Source: Pseudomonas sp. NKUCC02_KPG
GTDB taxonomy: Bacteria; Pseudomonadota; Gammaproteobacteria; Pseudomonadales; Pseudomonadaceae
Direction of reading: 5' to 3'
Length of the DNA stretch: 64,000 bases
Assembly: GCF_019345465.1 (NCBI RefSeq)
Contig: NZ_JAHKRC010000005.1
Location: forward strand, 62,001 to 126,000
The notes below the pieces were generated by a model. That model was not told the DNA's origin. It saw only the letters and a list, made by a program, of their open reading frames with translations, and ran no database searches. A program made the translations under genes and the position numbers. Below, piece after piece: positions 46,121-55,735 of this stretch (positions within the stretch are counted from its first letter, which is position 1; every line of letters starts with the position of its first letter).

Positions 46121-47920
46121 ATGACCGAACAACAGATTTTGCTGTCTTTCGGCGGTATCGGCATCGCAGCCCTGGGCTCCCAGTGGCTGGCCTGGCGACT
46201 GAAGTTGCCGGCCATTCTGTTTTTGCTGTTGACCGGGATTTTAGTGGGCCCCGTATTAGGCTGGCTTAACCCTCAAGAGCTGTTCGGCCCCTTGCTGATG
46301 CCGCTGGTTTCTCTGGCTGTAGCGTTGATTCTGTTTGAAGGCAGCCTGACCCTTCACCTGTCCGAGTGGCGCGAAATCGGCACAGTGGTGCATCGACTGG
46401 TCACGATCGGAGCGCTCTCGACCTGGGCGGTGATCACCCTGGCTACCCATTGGCTGCTGGGCTTTGACTGGCTGCTGGCCTTGCTGTTCGGCACCCTGAC
46501 GCTGGTCACAGGGCCGACGGTGATTGTGCCGATGCTTCGTGTCGTGCGGCCCAAGGCGTCTATTGCCACTATCCTGCGCTGGGAAGGCATTGTCATCGAC
46601 CCGATTGGGGCGTTGCTCGCGGTCGTGGTTTACAGCTTCATCATCGCCAGCGCCACGGGCGAAGGCCTGAGCCACAGCCTGCTGACCTTTGCCGGGGTGA
46701 TTGTCTGCGGCAGCGTGTTCGGCATCGTGGGCGGCTGGATCATGGGGCATATCGTGCGCCGCCAATGGCTGCCCGAGTATCTGCAAAGCCTGGCAACACT
46801 GGCGGCGGTGCTGGCTGTGTTTATTGGCGCAAATGAGGCCATGCATGAATCGGGCTTGCTGGCGGTCACGCTGATGGGCATGTGGATGGCCAACATGAAA
46901 GGCGTGGATGTACGCAACATCTTGCACTTCAAGGAGAACCTGAGCATTTTCCTGATCTCGGGCCTGTTCATTCTGCTCGCCGCGCGCCTGGACTTGAACG
47001 CCATGATCGGCCTCGGGCCGGTGGTGCTGGTGTTGCTGCTGATTATTCAGTTTATTGCTCGTCCACTGAACGTCGTGCTCTCAACGTTTGGCTCAAAACT
47101 GAACTGGCGTGAACGCGCTCTACTGGCCTGGATTGCTCCGCGCGGAATTGTCGCGGCTGCCGTTTCAGCGATTTTTGCAATCAGGCTGGACGAAGCTGGT
47201 CACGAAGGCGCGTTGCTGCTGGTGCCGCTTACGTTTGCGGTGATCATTGGCACCGTGGTACTGCAAAGCGCCACGGCACGGCCTCTGGCCCGCCTGCTGA
47301 AAGTGGCCGAGCCCGCACCCAGCGGCTTTTTGATCGTCGGCGCCAATGGCCCGGCCCGGATCATTGGCAAAGCCCTTCAGCAACTGGGCAGCCGGGTACT
47401 GCTGACCGACTCCAACTGGGAAAACATTCGCTCAGCGCGCATGGAAAACCTGCCGACTTACTTTGGCAACCCGGCATCAGAGCACGCCGAATCCCATCTT
47501 GACCTGGTGGGCCTGGGGTATTTGCTCGCCCTGTCGCCGTCTGGCGAGCTGAACACCCTGGCAGCGGTTCGTTTTCACCACGAGTTCGGCCCCCAGCGCT
47601 TGTTTGCCCTGACCAATGGCCAGGAAAGCCGGCGCACCGACAAACATCGCGCCAGTCACGAGTACCGTGGGCAAGCGCTGGGCAACCCGGCACTGACCTA
47701 TGGCCAGCTGGCCAGTGAACTGAGTCAGGGTGCCGAGTTGTACAGCACGAACTTGACCGACAACTTCACCTGGGAGGACTACCAGAACCTGCACGGTAAA
47801 CGCGTCACCTTGCTGTTCGCCCGAGACGGGAATGGCTGGGTCCATGTGGTAACACCCGACAGCGAGCTGAAACCGGGAACCGGGTGGACGTTGCTGGCAC
47901 TGATCAGGCAGCAGAGCTGA
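46121..47920 (+). CDS. CPA1-type cation/proton antiporter with TrkA-N-like tail
   Basis: 599 aa. About twelve membrane helices in residues 1-400, including GPTVIVPMLRVV, the region expected to hold antiporter residues, and IAPRGIVAAAVSAIFA. The cytosolic tail (about 410-599) begins with a Rossmann-type GANGPARIIGKALQQLG, an RCK/TrkA-N-like nucleotide-sensing domain. Likely exchanges Na+ or K+ for H+. Divergent from xerD; its P. aeruginosa neighbour at this place is annotated a Na+/H+ exchanger. Confidence 0.87.
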   Translation: MTEQQILLSFGGIGIAALGSQWLAWRLKLPAILFLLLTGILVGPVLGWLNPQELFGPLLMPLVSLAVALILFEGSLTLHLSEWREIGTVVHRLVTIGALSTWAVITLATHWLLGFDWLLALLFGTLTLVTGPTVIVPMLRVVRPKASIATILRWEGIVIDPIGALLAVVVYSFIIASATGEGLSHSLLTFAGVIVCGSVFGIVGGWIMGHIVRRQWLPEYLQSLATLAAVLAVFIGANEAMHESGLLAVTLMGMWMANMKGVDVRNILHFKENLSIFLISGLFILLAARLDLNAMIGLGPVVLVLLLIIQFIARPLNVVLSTFGSKLNWRERALLAWIAPRGIVAAAVSAIFAIRLDEAGHEGALLLVPLTFAVIIGTVVLQSATARPLARLLKVAEPAPSGFLIVGANGPARIIGKALQQLGSRVLLTDSNWENIRSARMENLPTYFGNPASEHAESHLDLVGLGYLLALSPSGELNTLAAVRFHHEFGPQRLFALTNGQESRRTDKHRASHEYRGQALGNPALTYGQLASELSQGAELYSTNLTDNFTWEDYQNLHGKRVTLLFARDGNGWVHVVTPDSELKPGTGWTLLALIRQQS

Positions 47921-47934
47921 AGCCCCACCTTCCT

Positions 47935-48021
47935 TGTGGGAGCGGGCTTGCTCGCGATGGCATCCCTGCGGTGTGCCAGCCAGACCGCGGCGCTTGCATC
48001 GCAGGCAAGTCAGCTCCCACA
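47935..48021. repeat. REP doublet, GTGGGAGCGGGCTTGCTCGCG family
   Basis: TGTGGGAGCGGGCTTGCTCGCGATGGCA faces TGCATCGCAGGCAAGTCAGCTCCCACA; the right arm has diverged. Lies between convergent antiporter and thioesterase genes. Confidence 0.8.
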
Positions 48022-48057
48022 TGTAATGCGCTGCTCACAAAACTGCGCAATGCCGTT

Positions 48058-48471
48058 TTACGAGGCAAACCCTGGCAACACCGGCACCGGGCGCTTGTCA
48101 TCATCGATGGCAACAAAGCTGAACAAACCCTGGATGGCCAATTCGCGGCCATCGCAACTCATGCTTTCGACATACACCTCAACCTCGACCTTGAGGCTGG
48201 TGTTGCCGACTTTAACCACTCGCCCCACCAGCTCAACGATGCAACCCGCGGCAATGGGGTGGTTGAAGTCAATGCGATCGGTAGACACCGTCACCAGCGG
48301 CAGACGACAAAAACGAGTGGCGGCGATAAACGATACTTCGTCCATCCAGGCCAGCGCAGTGCCGCCAAACAGGGTGTTGTGGTGATTGGTGGTCGATGGG
48401 AAAACCGCTTTGGTAATACGGGTAACGGACAATTCAGTACGACGTTGAATCTCTTGCTCACGCAAAGTCAT
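48058..48471 (-). CDS. Acyl-CoA thioesterase, hotdog fold
   Basis: 137 aa, YciA/acyl-CoA hydrolase type. N-terminal hotdog signature NTLFGGTALAWMDEVSFIAATR near residues 28-50, with Asp in WMDE as the expected catalytic residue. Hydrolyses acyl-CoA thioesters. ATG at 48471 (MTLREQEIQ) preferred to the longer frame because it matches the family start. Confidence 0.88.
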   Translation of the reverse strand: MTLREQEIQRRTELSVTRITKAVFPSTTNHHNTLFGGTALAWMDEVSFIAATRFCRLPLVTVSTDRIDFNHPIAAGCIVELVGRVVKVGNTSLKVEVEVYVESMSCDGRELAIQGLFSFVAIDDDKRPVPVLPGFAS

Positions 48472-48519
48472 GCTTTTACTACCTACAACTGGACAAAGGT
48501 ATGACAAATCTCAGGCAAC

Positions 48520-48547
48520 AAAAAAGCAGCCCGAAGGCTGCTTTTTT
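48520..48547 (-). terminator. Intrinsic terminator of the rpsP-rplS operon
   Basis: AAAAAAGCAGCC and GGCTGCTTTTTT pair around a CGAA tetraloop, just past the rplS stop. Confidence 0.93.
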
Positions 48548-48566
48548 CTGCATCGGGAAGCTGGAC

Positions 48567-48917
48567 TTAAGCCAGTTTTTCCTTGATGCGAGCTGCTTTA
48601 CCGGACAGGTCACGCAGGTAGTACAGCTTGGCTTTACGAACGTCACCGCGACGTTTCACTGCCATGCTGTCGATTTGCGGGCTGTAGGTCTGGAAAGTAC
48701 GCTCTACGCCAACACCGTTGGAGATTTTACGAACAGTGAAAGCACTGTTCACGCCACGGTTACGCTTGGCAATCACTACACCTTCGAAAGCTTGCAGACG
48801 CGAACGATCGCCTTCCTTCACTTTCACCTGAACGACAATGGTGTCGCCCGGGGCAAAAGGAGGGATCTCTTTGGTCATCTGCTCTGCTTCGAGTGCAAGG
48901 ATGATTTTGTTAGTCAT
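48567..48917 (-). CDS. rplS: 50S ribosomal protein L19
   Basis: 116 aa, standard length; sits at the 30S-50S interface. Family run [29 protein letters not shown] and the ending AARIKEKLA. Last gene of rpsP-rimM-trmD-rplS, 45 bases after trmD, and followed by a strong terminator. Confidence 0.98.
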   Translation of the reverse strand: MTNKIILALEAEQMTKEIPPFAPGDTIVVQVKVKEGDRSRLQAFEGVVIAKRNRGVNSAFTVRKISNGVGVERTFQTYSPQIDSMAVKRRGDVRKAKLYYLRDLSGKAARIKEKLA

Positions 48918-48962
48918 GCTGTGCTCCTAAGGTAGATCAACTGATCTACCATCGATACGTTG

Positions 48963-49715
48963 TTAACTATCGTCCCGCTCGCGGATATATTCCTCGAGCA
49001 GCTTCTTCTCTTCTCCAGAAAGCGAGCGGCTTTCCAGAAGATCGGCGCGTCGTTCAAAGGTCCGCCCAAGGGACTGCTGTAAACGCCAACGCCGGATGTG
49101 TGCATGATTGCCACTAAGCAATACGTCGGGAACACGCTGATCCGCATACACCTCCGGTCGGGTGTAGTGCGGGCAATCCAGCAAACCATCCGTGAAGGAA
49201 TCTTCCTCCGCGGAGTCCGCATGCCCTAAAGCTCCAGGCAGCAGTCGTGTAACCGCATCAATCAGAACCATCGCCGGTAGCTCGCCACCAGAGAGTACAT
49301 AGTCACCAATCGACCACTCTTCATCGACATAAGCGTCTATAAAACGCTCGTCAATGCCTTCATAACGACCTGCAATGAGGATTAATGCTTCCTCATTCGC
49401 CAGTTCGCGTACCGCCGACTGATTCAGTTGACGGCCTTGGGGCGACAGGTAAATAACCTTCGCCGCCTCTCCGGCTGCTTCTCTGGCCTGAACCAGTGCA
49501 TCTTCCAGAGGCTTGATCTTCATCACCATGCCCGGACCACCGCCAAATGGGCGATCGTCCACAGTGTGATGTCGGTCCGTTGTGTAGTCTCGCGGGTTCC
49601 AACAAGTCAGCTGCAAGAGCCCTTGTTTCACCGCACGACTAGTGATGCCGTAGTCGCTGATGGCGGAAAACATTTCGGGAAACAAACTGATCACTTCTAC
49701 GCGCAATTTAGCCAC
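48963..49715 (-). CDS. trmD: tRNA (guanine37-N1)-methyltransferase TrmD
   Basis: Methylates G37 beside the anticodon to prevent frameshifting. 250 aa SPOUT trefoil-knot enzyme: [11 protein letters not shown] at the start, YSGGGPGMV-like [11 protein letters not shown] near 60, and the knot motif [23 protein letters not shown] near 140. GTG start at 49715 two bases after the rimM stop; the longer frame into rimM is rejected. Confidence 0.95.
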   Translation of the reverse strand: MAKLRVEVISLFPEMFSAISDYGITSRAVKQGLLQLTCWNPRDYTTDRHHTVDDRPFGGGPGMVMKIKPLEDALVQAREAAGEAAKVIYLSPQGRQLNQSAVRELANEEALILIAGRYEGIDERFIDAYVDEEWSIGDYVLSGGELPAMVLIDAVTRLLPGALGHADSAEEDSFTDGLLDCPHYTRPEVYADQRVPDVLLSGNHAHIRRWRLQQSLGRTFERRADLLESRSLSGEEKKLLEEYIRERDDS

Positions 49716-49717
49716 GC

Positions 49718-50257
49718 TTAGAAGTCCGCATCCCAATCCACCTTCATCTCGCCCGCTACCAGGTCGACGCTCAGCACGCATTGCTCTGTATAGGGCAACA
49801 AGCGATCGCGATCATCCAGGCTACCTGGGCAAGGTTTGACTTCCATGACATCGTTCGAGCCAGTTTCCATCAGGTCAACAATCTTGCCGAGCAATTGCCC
49901 TTCAAGGTTGGTCACTTTCAGTCCCTGCAGCTGGTACCAGTAGTACTCGCCGTCGGTCAGTTCAGGAAACAGGTTACGCGGCACGCAGATTTCGAATTCA
50001 CGAAGAAGACCAGCTTCATCACGGTCATCGAGACCCTTGAGCTTCACAACCAGAAACTTGCCGTTATGAGAACGGCCACTGACCAGCTCTGCCTGTCGTA
50101 CATCATTGCCGCGCCGAAGCGTCAGCTTTTTGTAGTCCAACAGGTTATCAATTGGATCCGTAAAGGAATAAACCTTCACTTCGCCGCGCACGCCGTGAAT
50201 CGAATAGATTTTGCCGATAACGATCAAATCATCAGCAGTTTCAGGCGTCACGCTCAT
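49718..50257 (-). CDS. rimM: Ribosome maturation factor RimM
   Basis: Assembles the 30S head by binding S19. 179 aa: N-terminal RimM domain ([23 protein letters not shown]) and C-terminal PRC barrel ([22 protein letters not shown]). Between rpsP (5 bases) and trmD (2 bases). Confidence 0.97.
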   Translation of the reverse strand: MSVTPETADDLIVIGKIYSIHGVRGEVKVYSFTDPIDNLLDYKKLTLRRGNDVRQAELVSGRSHNGKFLVVKLKGLDDRDEAGLLREFEICVPRNLFPELTDGEYYWYQLQGLKVTNLEGQLLGKIVDLMETGSNDVMEVKPCPGSLDDRDRLLPYTEQCVLSVDLVAGEMKVDWDADF

Positions 50258-50262
50258 ATTGC

Positions 50263-50514
50263 TCAGGCCGCAGCCTTAGCGTTTTCTTTAACCAGCTGAG
50301 CAACACGCTCAGACAGTTGAGCACCAACGCTCAGCCAGTAGGCGAGGCGGTCTTCTTTAACGGAGAAACGGATTTCCTGACCACGGGCAACCGGGTTGAA
50401 GAAACCAATTTGTTCCTTGTGGGAACCGTCACGTGGGTTACGGCTGTCGGTAACGGTCAAGTGGTAAAACGGGCGCTTTTTGGAGCCGCCAAGGGCAAGA
50501 CGGATTGTTAGCAT
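50263..50514 (-). CDS. rpsP: 30S ribosomal protein S16
   Basis: 83 aa. Family start [30 protein letters not shown] and GFFNPVA motif. First gene of the operon with rimM, trmD and rplS. Confidence 0.98.
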   Translation of the reverse strand: MLTIRLALGGSKKRPFYHLTVTDSRNPRDGSHKEQIGFFNPVARGQEIRFSVKEDRLAYWLSVGAQLSERVAQLVKENAKAAA

Positions 50515-50586
50515 GTGAACATCGTTCCTGTAGTCGGTGCTGCAAATCTAAAGGCACAGCGGGCATAGGTGCCCGAAAGGCCGCAT

Positions 50587-50614
50587 ATTCTAAGGAATAT
50601 CCGGACTTTTGCAA
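50587..50614 (-). promoter_or_regulatory. Predicted sigma-70 promoter of the rpsP operon
   Basis: On the minus strand TTGCAA (50609-50614), 16 bases, then TAGAAT (50587-50592), about 73 bases before the rpsP start. The leader after it can form a GGGCAC-CTAT-GCCC hairpin. Confidence 0.6.
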
Positions 50615-50763
50615 ATGTCTTTTTCTGGCGCCTATCGGCATGCCGTACAGACTTGCAACGAGATCACCATGAATGGTGACAGGTCAGCTCCCGCACAGTG
50701 CGGGTTTGCCGGGTGTCTCGCATTGCTGCGAGTTGCCCGCACGCAAGCGTACGGGCGGGTAAA

Positions 50764-52140
50764 TTACATTTTTGGCATGCCGCCGCCGGGCATCATCGAG
50801 CCCATGCCGCGCATCATTTTGGCCATCCCACCTTTGGTGGAGAACTTTTTCATCATCTTCTGCATCTGCTTGTGCTGCTTGATCAAGCGACCGATGTCCT
50901 GCACCTGAGTGCCGGAACCCATGGCAATACGGCGTTTACGCGAACCGCTGATCAGCTCAGGGTCGCGGCGCTCGGCCGGGGTCATGGAGTTGATGATGGC
51001 TTCCATCTGCTTGAACTGCTTTTCAGCTGCGCCCTGGGCATTGCCCATTTGCGCCAGATTGACGCCGCCCATGTTCGGCAGCTTGTCCATGAGACCGCCA
51101 AGGCCGCCCATGTTCTTCATCTGTTGCAGTTGGTCGCGGAAGTCTTCGAGGTCGAAGCCTTTACCTTTCTTGAGCTTTTTGGCCAGCTTGTCGGCTTTGT
51201 CTTTATCGAGGGTCTGTTCGGCCTGCTCGATCAGGCTGAGCACGTCGCCCATGCCCAGGATGCGCGAAGCGATACGGTCCGGGTGGAAAGGCTCAAGCGC
51301 GTCGCTCTTCTCGCCCATACCGATGAACTTGATCGGCTTGCCGGTAATGGCACGCACGGACAGCGCCGCACCGCCACGGGCATCACCGTCGACCTTGGTC
51401 AGGATCACGCCGGTCAGCGGCAATGCGTCACCGAAAGCCTTGGCGGTGTTGGCCGCATCCTGGCCGGTCATGGCGTCAACGACAAACAGGGTTTCAGCAG
51501 GCTTGACGGCCGCGTGCAGTTCCTGAATCTCAGCCATCATCTCGGCATCGATATGCAGGCGGCCCGCGGTATCGAGGATGACCACGTCGATGAACTTCAG
51601 CTTCGCTTCAGCAATGGCTGCGCGAGCGATGTCTACCGGCTTCTGGCTCAAGTCGGACGGGAAGAAGGTCACGCCGACTTCATTGGCCAGGGTTTCGAGC
51701 TGCTTGATCGCTGCCGGACGATAAACGTCGGCCGAGACCACCATCACGGTTTTCTTTTTGCGCTCTTTAAGGAAGCGCGCCAGCTTGCCGGCGGTGGTGG
51801 TTTTACCCGCACCCTGCAAACCGGCCATCAATACAACGGCTGGCGGCGTGACATTGAGGACCAGATCCTCGTTGGCAGCGCCCATCAGGCTTTCAAGCTC
51901 AGCCTGGACGATCTTCACAAACGCCTGGCCAGGCGTCAGGCTGCGGGACACTTCCGTGCCTACAGCGCGCTCTTTGACCGCGTTGACGAAGTCTTTGACG
52001 ACTGGCAACGCCACGTCGGCTTCCAGCAACGCCATGCGCACTTCACGCAGGGTGTCTTTGATATTGTCCTCGGTCAGCTTGGCCTTGCCGGTGACATGGC
52101 GCAGCGTCTGCGAGAGACGATCGGTTAAATTTTCAAACAT
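50764..52140 (-). CDS. ffh: Signal recognition particle protein Ffh
   Basis: GTPase that, with 4.5S RNA, targets nascent membrane proteins to FtsY. 458 aa. N domain, G domain with GLQGAGKTTTAGKLA (about 105-119), DTAGR and TKVDGDARGG, then a Met-rich M domain ending in MGSMMPGGGMPKM. ATG at 52140 gives the universal MFENLTDRL start. A near-palindromic GC hairpin past the stop (about 50725-50762) may end the transcript. Confidence 0.97.
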   Translation of the reverse strand: MFENLTDRLSQTLRHVTGKAKLTEDNIKDTLREVRMALLEADVALPVVKDFVNAVKERAVGTEVSRSLTPGQAFVKIVQAELESLMGAANEDLVLNVTPPAVVLMAGLQGAGKTTTAGKLARFLKERKKKTVMVVSADVYRPAAIKQLETLANEVGVTFFPSDLSQKPVDIARAAIAEAKLKFIDVVILDTAGRLHIDAEMMAEIQELHAAVKPAETLFVVDAMTGQDAANTAKAFGDALPLTGVILTKVDGDARGGAALSVRAITGKPIKFIGMGEKSDALEPFHPDRIASRILGMGDVLSLIEQAEQTLDKDKADKLAKKLKKGKGFDLEDFRDQLQQMKNMGGLGGLMDKLPNMGGVNLAQMGNAQGAAEKQFKQMEAIINSMTPAERRDPELISGSRKRRIAMGSGTQVQDIGRLIKQHKQMQKMMKKFSTKGGMAKMMRGMGSMMPGGGMPKM

Positions 52141-52348
52141 GCGCGATCCTTTCAGGCCCAAAGTAGACCGGGGTTATTGCGGCCCAGCCCGTGTAAAACT
52201 GATGCTCGGCGAGCCTGCGGCGTGGGCAGGTCGCGGATTATAGCGAAGACTGGCCGTGTCCGACACCTTGCCGTCGGCTTATGTGGTCTTTCGTGTACAG
52301 GCGGTTGTATGCCAAACTCAGTCCTTTCGGGCTTGCCTAACAGGATTT

Positions 52349-53161
52349 ATGCTCCCCTTGTCACCCAGCTTGCTACCCAGCCTCGCCGCCGCCTGCTTAT
52401 ATGCCGCTGCGACCTTCTATCAAGGCTCTTGCCTGCGCCAAGGCGCAAAGGCGAACAAACGCCTGTTGGTGACGCTTGGCATTCTTGCCGTGCTCGCCCA
52501 CGCCGCCAGCCTGTTTACCCACCTGATGACGCCTGCCGGCCTTGAACTGGACTTTTTCAGTGCAGCCAGCCTGATTGCCGCGGCCGTGATCACCGTGACC
52601 CTGGTTGCCTGCGCACGGATACCGGTCGAGAACCTGCTGCTGCTTTTATATCCGCTGGGCATGCTGACAGTGCTGCTGTCCGAATTCGCGCCGCCCGGCA
52701 CGGTTCAGGTCATTAATGAAGAGCCCGGCATACTCGCGCATATCCTGCTGTCGATCCTGGCCTATGGCATGTTCACCATCGCGGTGTTCCAGGCATTGCT
52801 GCTGTCGCTGCAGAACTATCAGCTCAAGCACAAGCATCCCAAGGGCCTGATCAAGAACTTCCCGCCGCTGCAAACCATGGAAAGCCTGCTGTTCGGCTTC
52901 TTGTGGGCCGGCTGGTCACTGCTCTCGATGTCCCTGATTTCCGGCTGGCTGTTTTTGGGCAACCTGTTCGCCCAGCACCTGGTGCACAAAACCTTGCTGG
53001 CATGCCTGGCATGGATCGTATTCAGCGTGCTCCTGCTGGGCCGTTATCACCTCGGCTGGCGCGGCCACAAAGCCATCCGCTGGACGTTTGCCGGCTTTTG
53101 CCTGTTGATGCTGGCCTACTTTGGCAGCAAGCTGGTTCGTGAATACATTCTGCATATCTGA
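52349..53161 (+). CDS. CcsA/CcmC-type inner-membrane protein (YpjD-like)
   Basis: 270 aa with about eight membrane helices; cytochrome-c-assembly (CcsA) family, the place and type of E. coli YpjD beside ffh. Conserved WAGWSLLS-type segment near residue 185 and scattered His that could hold heme. ATG at 52349 with AGGA upstream; the longer frame to 52256 is outside the family. Divergent from ffh, then 12 bases to the CBS-domain gene. Confidence 0.82.
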   Translation: MLPLSPSLLPSLAAACLYAAATFYQGSCLRQGAKANKRLLVTLGILAVLAHAASLFTHLMTPAGLELDFFSAASLIAAAVITVTLVACARIPVENLLLLLYPLGMLTVLLSEFAPPGTVQVINEEPGILAHILLSILAYGMFTIAVFQALLLSLQNYQLKHKHPKGLIKNFPPLQTMESLLFGFLWAGWSLLSMSLISGWLFLGNLFAQHLVHKTLLACLAWIVFSVLLLGRYHLGWRGHKAIRWTFAGFCLLMLAYFGSKLVREYILHI

Positions 53162-53173
53162 CGGGCGATAATT

Positions 53174-54052
53174 ATGGATAGCTTGCCCCCTGGGCCGATT
53201 CTGGCGGTCTCGGCGCTGTTGATCGCAGGAGCCGGGATACTTGTCGGCTATTTTCTGGGCAAGACTGGCGCAGCGGCCAAGCGTGCAGAAGCCCTGCAAC
53301 CGCGCGAGGAAGCGCCCCAGCAACTGGACGAGCAAAACAACAGTCGCCCGCACCTGCTTTCCGGTATCCATGCGCTGGACAACATCACGGTCAACGACAT
53401 CCTGATCCCGCGCAGCGAAGTCGAGGGCCTCAATCTGGATGATCCGATCGAAGACCTGATCGAACAACTACGCCAGACCACACGCACGCGCCTGCCGGTG
53501 TTTCACAACGACATCAATCAGGTCGAAGCCATCCTCAACACCCGCCACATTCAACACATGCTGCCTGATGCCAGCCTGACCAAAGAGGCATTGCTGGCCG
53601 TCTGCCATGAACCTTACTTCATCCCCGAAAGCACCCCGCTGCAACTGCAACTGCTGAACTTCCACAAGCAGCAGCGTCGGCTGGGCGTGGTGGTCGATGA
53701 GTACGGCGAAGTGCTGGGCATCGTGACACTTGAAGACATCCTCGAAGAAATCGTGGGCGAGTTCGAAGATGAGCAAAACATCGACAACCCCCATATCGAT
53801 CCCCTGCCCGACGGACGCTATGTGATTGATGGCGCAGCCTCCATACGCGAGCTGAACAAAGCCCTGGGCTGGCACCTGCCCTGCGACGGCCCCAAAACCC
53901 TCAATGGCCTTGTCACCGAAGCGCTGGAAACCATCCCGGAAACCACGGTATGCCTGAAGATCGGCGGCTACCGCCTGGAGATCCTCCAGACCGAAGATAA
54001 CCGCGTCAGCCGAGTGCTTATCTGGCACAACAGCGTCAAGCCCGCGGCTTAA
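53174..54052 (+). CDS. CorC/HlyC-type CBS protein lacking the DUF21 membrane domain
   Basis: 292 aa. One membrane helix near residues 9-28 ([20 protein letters not shown]), then a 50-residue linker. The paired CBS domains (about 70-190) have [17 protein letters not shown] and [25 protein letters not shown], and a CorC_HlyC C-terminal domain (about 205-285) follows. E. coli YfjD, at the same place, is about 420 aa with a four-helix DUF21 (CNNM) transport domain, mostly missing here. Metal-efflux function is therefore doubtful. Confidence 0.8.
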   Translation: MDSLPPGPILAVSALLIAGAGILVGYFLGKTGAAAKRAEALQPREEAPQQLDEQNNSRPHLLSGIHALDNITVNDILIPRSEVEGLNLDDPIEDLIEQLRQTTRTRLPVFHNDINQVEAILNTRHIQHMLPDASLTKEALLAVCHEPYFIPESTPLQLQLLNFHKQQRRLGVVVDEYGEVLGIVTLEDILEEIVGEFEDEQNIDNPHIDPLPDGRYVIDGAASIRELNKALGWHLPCDGPKTLNGLVTEALETIPETTVCLKIGGYRLEILQTEDNRVSRVLIWHNSVKPAA

Positions 54053-54067
54053 TCGCCGCGTAAGGTC

Positions 54068-54097
54068 TTGTTACATTTAAACGGGCCTCCCTATAAT
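54068..54097 (+). promoter_or_regulatory. Predicted sigma-70 promoter upstream of the MHS transporter
   Basis: TTGTTA (54068-54073), 18 bases, TATAAT (54092-54097). A leader of about 210 bases separates it from the ATG at 54311. Confidence 0.6.
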
Positions 54098-54310
54098 CTT
54101 CCTCGCTTACCCAAGCCTCGCCGACACGCGTGCTACCCGCACCCAGCGCTGTCGGCGCGTTGCTTTACGCAGTACCTGCGTACGTTCCCATCCTGAACTG
54201 CGCTTGCACCCTGTTATCCCTCAGGGCAAACGACCATAAAAATTGCTCGCCACGTCACGCCGCAAAGGCTGGCATCGGCCAATGAGCTCATAACTGTCAG
54301 GGATTTACGC

Positions 54311-55627
54311 ATGACCTCCAGCACTACTTACAGCGAAGCCTCGCCCGACAAGCCGGCCAACTCCGCAACCCGCGTTGCCACGGCCAGTTTTATCGGCACG
54401 GCCATCGAGTTCTACGACTTTTACGTGTATGCCACCGCCGCCGCACTGGTCATTGGCCCGGTATTTTTTCCGCAGACCTCCGGCACGGCGCAGATGCTGT
54501 CGGCGTTCCTGACCTTCGGCATTGCCTTTCTCGCCCGCCCGCTGGGCTCTTTCCTGTTTGGCCACTTCGGTGACCGTATCGGGCGCAAATCCACACTGGT
54601 CGCCTCCCTGCTGCTGATGGGCGTGTGCACCACGCTGATCGGCGTGCTGCCAGGTTACGCCACGATCGGCGCCTGGGCTCCGATCCTGCTGTGCGTGCTG
54701 CGCTTCGGTCAGGGGCTCGGGCTGGGCGGGGAATGGGGCGGCGCAGCATTGCTGGCCACCGAGAACGCTCCCAAAGGCAAGCGCGCCTGGTATGGCATGT
54801 TCCCGCAACTGGGGCCCTCGATCGGGTTTCTGGCAGCCAACGGCCTGTTCCTGATTCTGGCCATGAGCCTGAGCGATGAGCAGTTCCGCTCATGGGGCTG
54901 GCGCATCCCCTTCCTGCTGAGTGCGGCGCTGGTGATGGTCGGCTTGTATGTGCGCCTGAAACTGGAAGAAACACCGGTGTTTGCCAAAGCCGTAGCGCAA
55001 CACGAGCGGGTGAAAATGCCCATCGTTGAGCTCTTCAGCCAATACTGGGCACCGATGCTGCTGGGCGCCGCCTCCATGGTCGTGTGCTATGCACTGTTCT
55101 ATATCTCGACCGTGTTTTCGCTGAGTTATGGCGTGTCCACGCTGGGCTATACCCGCGAGACCTTCCTCGGCCTGCTGTGCTTTGCCGTGCTGTTCATGGC
55201 CGCTGCAACACCTCTTTCAGCCTGGGCCAGCGATAGATATGGACGCAAGCCGGTGCTGATTGTCGGCGGTGTACTGGCGATCTTGTCGGGCTTTCTGATG
55301 GAGCCTCTGCTCACCCAGGGTTCGACCTGGGGCGTGGCGCTGTTTCTGTGCATTGAGCTATTTCTGATGGGCGTGACCTTTGCCCCCATGGGCGCCCTGC
55401 TGCCTGAACTGTTCCCGACCCGCGTGCGCTATACCGGCGCATCGGCGGCGTACAACTTGGGCGGGATTGTGGGCGCATCGGCCGCACCGTTCTTTGCCCA
55501 GAAGCTGGTGAGCATGGGCGGTTTGAGCTGGGTGGGCGGGTATGTTTCGGGTGCGGCAGTGCTCAGCCTGATCGCTGTGCTGTGCCTGAAAGAAACGAAA
55601 GAGGCTGACCTGAACAAGGTGGCCTGA
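54311..55627 (+). CDS. MFS transporter, metabolite:H+ symporter (MHS) subfamily
   Basis: 438 aa, twelve membrane helices. MHS hallmarks: ASFIGTAIEFYDFYVYATAAAL in helix 1, GHFGDRIGRKSTL in loop 2-3, RFGQGLGLGGEWGGAALL, then SWGWRIPFLLSAALV in helix 6. Relatives carry shikimate, ketoglutarate or proline/betaine, but the substrate is not clear. Has its own promoter-like sequence and long leader. Confidence 0.87.
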   Translation: MTSSTTYSEASPDKPANSATRVATASFIGTAIEFYDFYVYATAAALVIGPVFFPQTSGTAQMLSAFLTFGIAFLARPLGSFLFGHFGDRIGRKSTLVASLLLMGVCTTLIGVLPGYATIGAWAPILLCVLRFGQGLGLGGEWGGAALLATENAPKGKRAWYGMFPQLGPSIGFLAANGLFLILAMSLSDEQFRSWGWRIPFLLSAALVMVGLYVRLKLEETPVFAKAVAQHERVKMPIVELFSQYWAPMLLGAASMVVCYALFYISTVFSLSYGVSTLGYTRETFLGLLCFAVLFMAAATPLSAWASDRYGRKPVLIVGGVLAILSGFLMEPLLTQGSTWGVALFLCIELFLMGVTFAPMGALLPELFPTRVRYTGASAAYNLGGIVGASAAPFFAQKLVSMGGLSWVGGYVSGAAVLSLIAVLCLKETKEADLNKVA

Positions 55628-55643
55628 TCGGCGCAGGAAATCC

Positions 55644-55722
55644 GTAATCGCTGTCGAGGCACGAAGGCTGCGAGCTCTTAAAGTTTAAAAGCTCGCAGCC
55701 TTCGTGCCTCGGCAGCGACTAC
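55644..55722. repeat. Long REP-family hairpin between convergent genes
   Basis: GAGGCACGAAGGCTGCGAGC is followed by a short AT-rich loop and its exact inverse GCTCGCAGCCTTCGTGCCTC, framed by GTAATCGCTG and CAGCGACTAC. It can form a 20-bp stem and lies between the stops of the MHS transporter and purT. Confidence 0.85.
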
Positions 55723-55735
55723 GGGGATGTTTTTT

